Assembly (NCBI GenBank): GCA_948567375.1 | Contig: OX419755.1 | Span: forward strand, 76,840,931 to 76,904,930 | Length of the DNA: 64,000 nucleotides | Source of the DNA: Lunularia cruciata | Lineage: Eukaryota; Streptophyta; Marchantiopsida; Lunulariales; Lunulariaceae | Direction of reading: 5' to 3' | Shown here: in pieces, positions 63,701 through 64,000 of the stretch | Position numbering within the stretch: position 1 is the first letter of the stretch | How the letters are laid out: every line of letters begins with the position of its first letter | Program-made: the position numbers and the translations under genes | Notes under the pieces: model-generated | Told to the model about the DNA's origin: nothing | The model's database searches: none | What the model saw: the letters and a program-made list of their open reading frames with translations, nothing else

Positions 63701-64000
63701 TCATTCCATTCCCCAGGAAAAGAGATTGATAATTGACACAGTTGAGGAAAGCCCAAAGCTGAATATTAACCACTCACCGGACAGCCTCAGCAGTTTCCGC
63801 TCCAAAATTGATCCTGGCTGTGTGCCTAAGAAAGAACCCACCGAGATAAGTCTGAGAATACATCCCTGCACTAAGACTCCGAAGTTCCAATGATGATATG
63901 AAAGGAACACCCGTTGTTCCCTTATACAAACAAACAACAAACTCCTCAGCGTCAGCAACTCCAATAAATTCTTCAAAGTACACATTCTCCGCTTCAATAA
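54788..64000 (-). CDS. Malectin-like/LRR receptor kinase, At1g67720-like (5' partial)
   Basis: Plasma-membrane receptor-like Ser/Thr kinase. The N-terminus lies beyond the right edge. Exons seen: 63778->64000, 63145-63659, 62924-63041, 62590-62661, 62277-62345, 58071-58142, 57817-57888, 57343-57533, 56911-57161, 56558-56684, 56174-56242, 55720-55906, 55356-55491, 54788-55141; all phases agree. Order: malectin-like domain (63145-64000), GDPCLPRPW hinge, LRRs each on a 69-72-nt exon ([42 protein letters not shown]), TM segment [20 protein letters not shown], then kinase. Kinase motifs are complete: [50 protein letters not shown] makes it an RD kinase, probably active. Hinge, LRR and kinase follow At1g67720 closely. 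The intron 58143-62276 is 4.1 kb and full of repeats. The ligand is unknown. Confidence 0.94.
56802..56867. repeat. Repeat family A, copy in a second kinase intron
   Basis: gagagcagaagccgttcgaa followed by gaacgggggatccagaac and a tgcatatgaagtgc tail. It lies in the intron 56685-56910, away from the main array, and is nearly identical to copies at 58268 and 60511. The core ccgttc-gaa-gaacgg can form a small hairpin. Confidence 0.8.
58268..58840. repeat. Repeat family A, three dispersed copies
   Basis: Copies begin near 58268, 58676 and 58769, all in the same orientation inside the 4.1-kb intron. Each has a (c)agaag(c/t)cgtt..cga.gaacggg core, then tccagaac(t/c)ca, then one or more tgcatat/tgcacat..gtgc or atgc repeats. 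Confidence 0.75.
58534..58579. repeat. 16-bp inverted repeat within the intron
   Basis: aacatcgagcaaggag (58534-58549) pairs exactly with ctccttgctcgatgtt (58564-58579) around a 14-nt loop. It lies between two family A copies. Confidence 0.8.
59037..59164. repeat. Tandem duplication, about 52-63 bp units
   Basis: actgaatgaattga at 59037 and at 59102 start two units that both continue through ttgtaaaccgagactaat to acagaaatgtacaa. The second has an extra copy of cgagactaat. Confidence 0.8.
59923..61590. repeat. Repeat family B, four copies
   Basis: Copies at about 59923-60127, 60301-60491, 61261-61466 and a partial one at 61508-61588. Shared blocks in order: gctatg(g/a)ac(g/a)c..tgagtcct, catagta(a/c)gcctcc, catcagtgcc, gtgccgaagtagctg(gg), gtcagtaccc, ccgag(g/t)ttctg, gaaa(g/a)ctcatg. 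Copies 1 and 2 are followed directly by a family A unit, so A and B may be parts of one compound repeat. Confidence 0.7.
60497..60910. repeat. Repeat family A tandem array
   Basis: Four units start at 60511, 60597, 60712 and 60827 (periods 86, 115, 115). Each has the gaacgg-type core, tccagaac, tgc(a)atatg..gtgcgg, gatgaaat and catgatatt blocks. Units are joined by tcatgatatttaggacatga. The 115-bp units are the most similar to each other. Confidence 0.8.

Noticed and set aside
1..64000. CRISPR arrays, rRNA and tRNA genes
   Set aside because: No regular spacer array was seen and no convincing cloverleaf or rRNA sequence was found by eye. A tRNAscan-SE run would settle the tRNA question.

Overview
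This is nuclear DNA from a land plant. It carries seven protein-coding genes split by many short GT-AG introns (mostly 70-400 bp), set in long AT-rich spacers. A nuclear gene for chloroplast ribosomal protein L15, a plant-type GRIP golgin, an At2g33490-like BAR protein and a malectin-like/LRR receptor kinase of the At1g67720 type place it in land plants. A WDR34-like intraflagellar-transport dynein intermediate chain at the left edge implies a lineage that still makes cilia (swimming sperm): a bryophyte, lycophyte or fern. A moss-like genome is my best guess, but the species cannot be fixed from this window.

Layout. 1-2188 (+): 3' part of the WDR34-like gene. 2189-12939: spacer with small repeats. 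12940-19086 (+): BAR-domain protein, 12 exons, 879 aa. 19087-30862: AT-rich spacer with dispersed repeats, near-perfect hairpins, a purine-rich insert between 36-bp direct repeats, and the 3' relic of a Ty1/copia retrotransposon on the minus strand. A TATA box and a heat-shock-element array lie where that relic's LTR should be. 30863-34067 (+): protein with three thioredoxin folds, 8 exons, 529 aa; only the middle fold keeps CxxC. 35623-44961 (-): GRIP golgin, 26 exons, about 1139 aa. 44962-48364: divergent spacer. 48365-49784 (+): chloroplast L15, 5 exons, 268 aa. 51721-53543 (-): membrane-anchored cyclophilin, 4 exons, 258 aa. 54788-64000 (-): malectin-like/LRR/TM/kinase receptor, 14 exons seen, 5' end outside the window. 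Its 4.1-kb intron is full of two intermixed repeat families.

The gene models were built by hand. Exon boundaries were chosen so that GT/AG sites and reading phases agree across every junction and the product matches the family. For the BAR, thioredoxin, L15, cyclophilin and kinase genes every junction is in phase. The golgin has one uncertain donor, and the WDR34-like gene is uncertain upstream of about position 252.

The genes do not form a pathway. They are ordinary neighbours covering ciliary transport, membrane shaping, secretory-pathway folding, Golgi tethering, plastid translation, prolyl isomerisation and surface signalling. The most unusual items are the copia relic with its heat-shock-type control region, the thioredoxin-fold protein that has lost two of three active sites, the altered cyclophilin active site, and the repeat-packed receptor-kinase intron.
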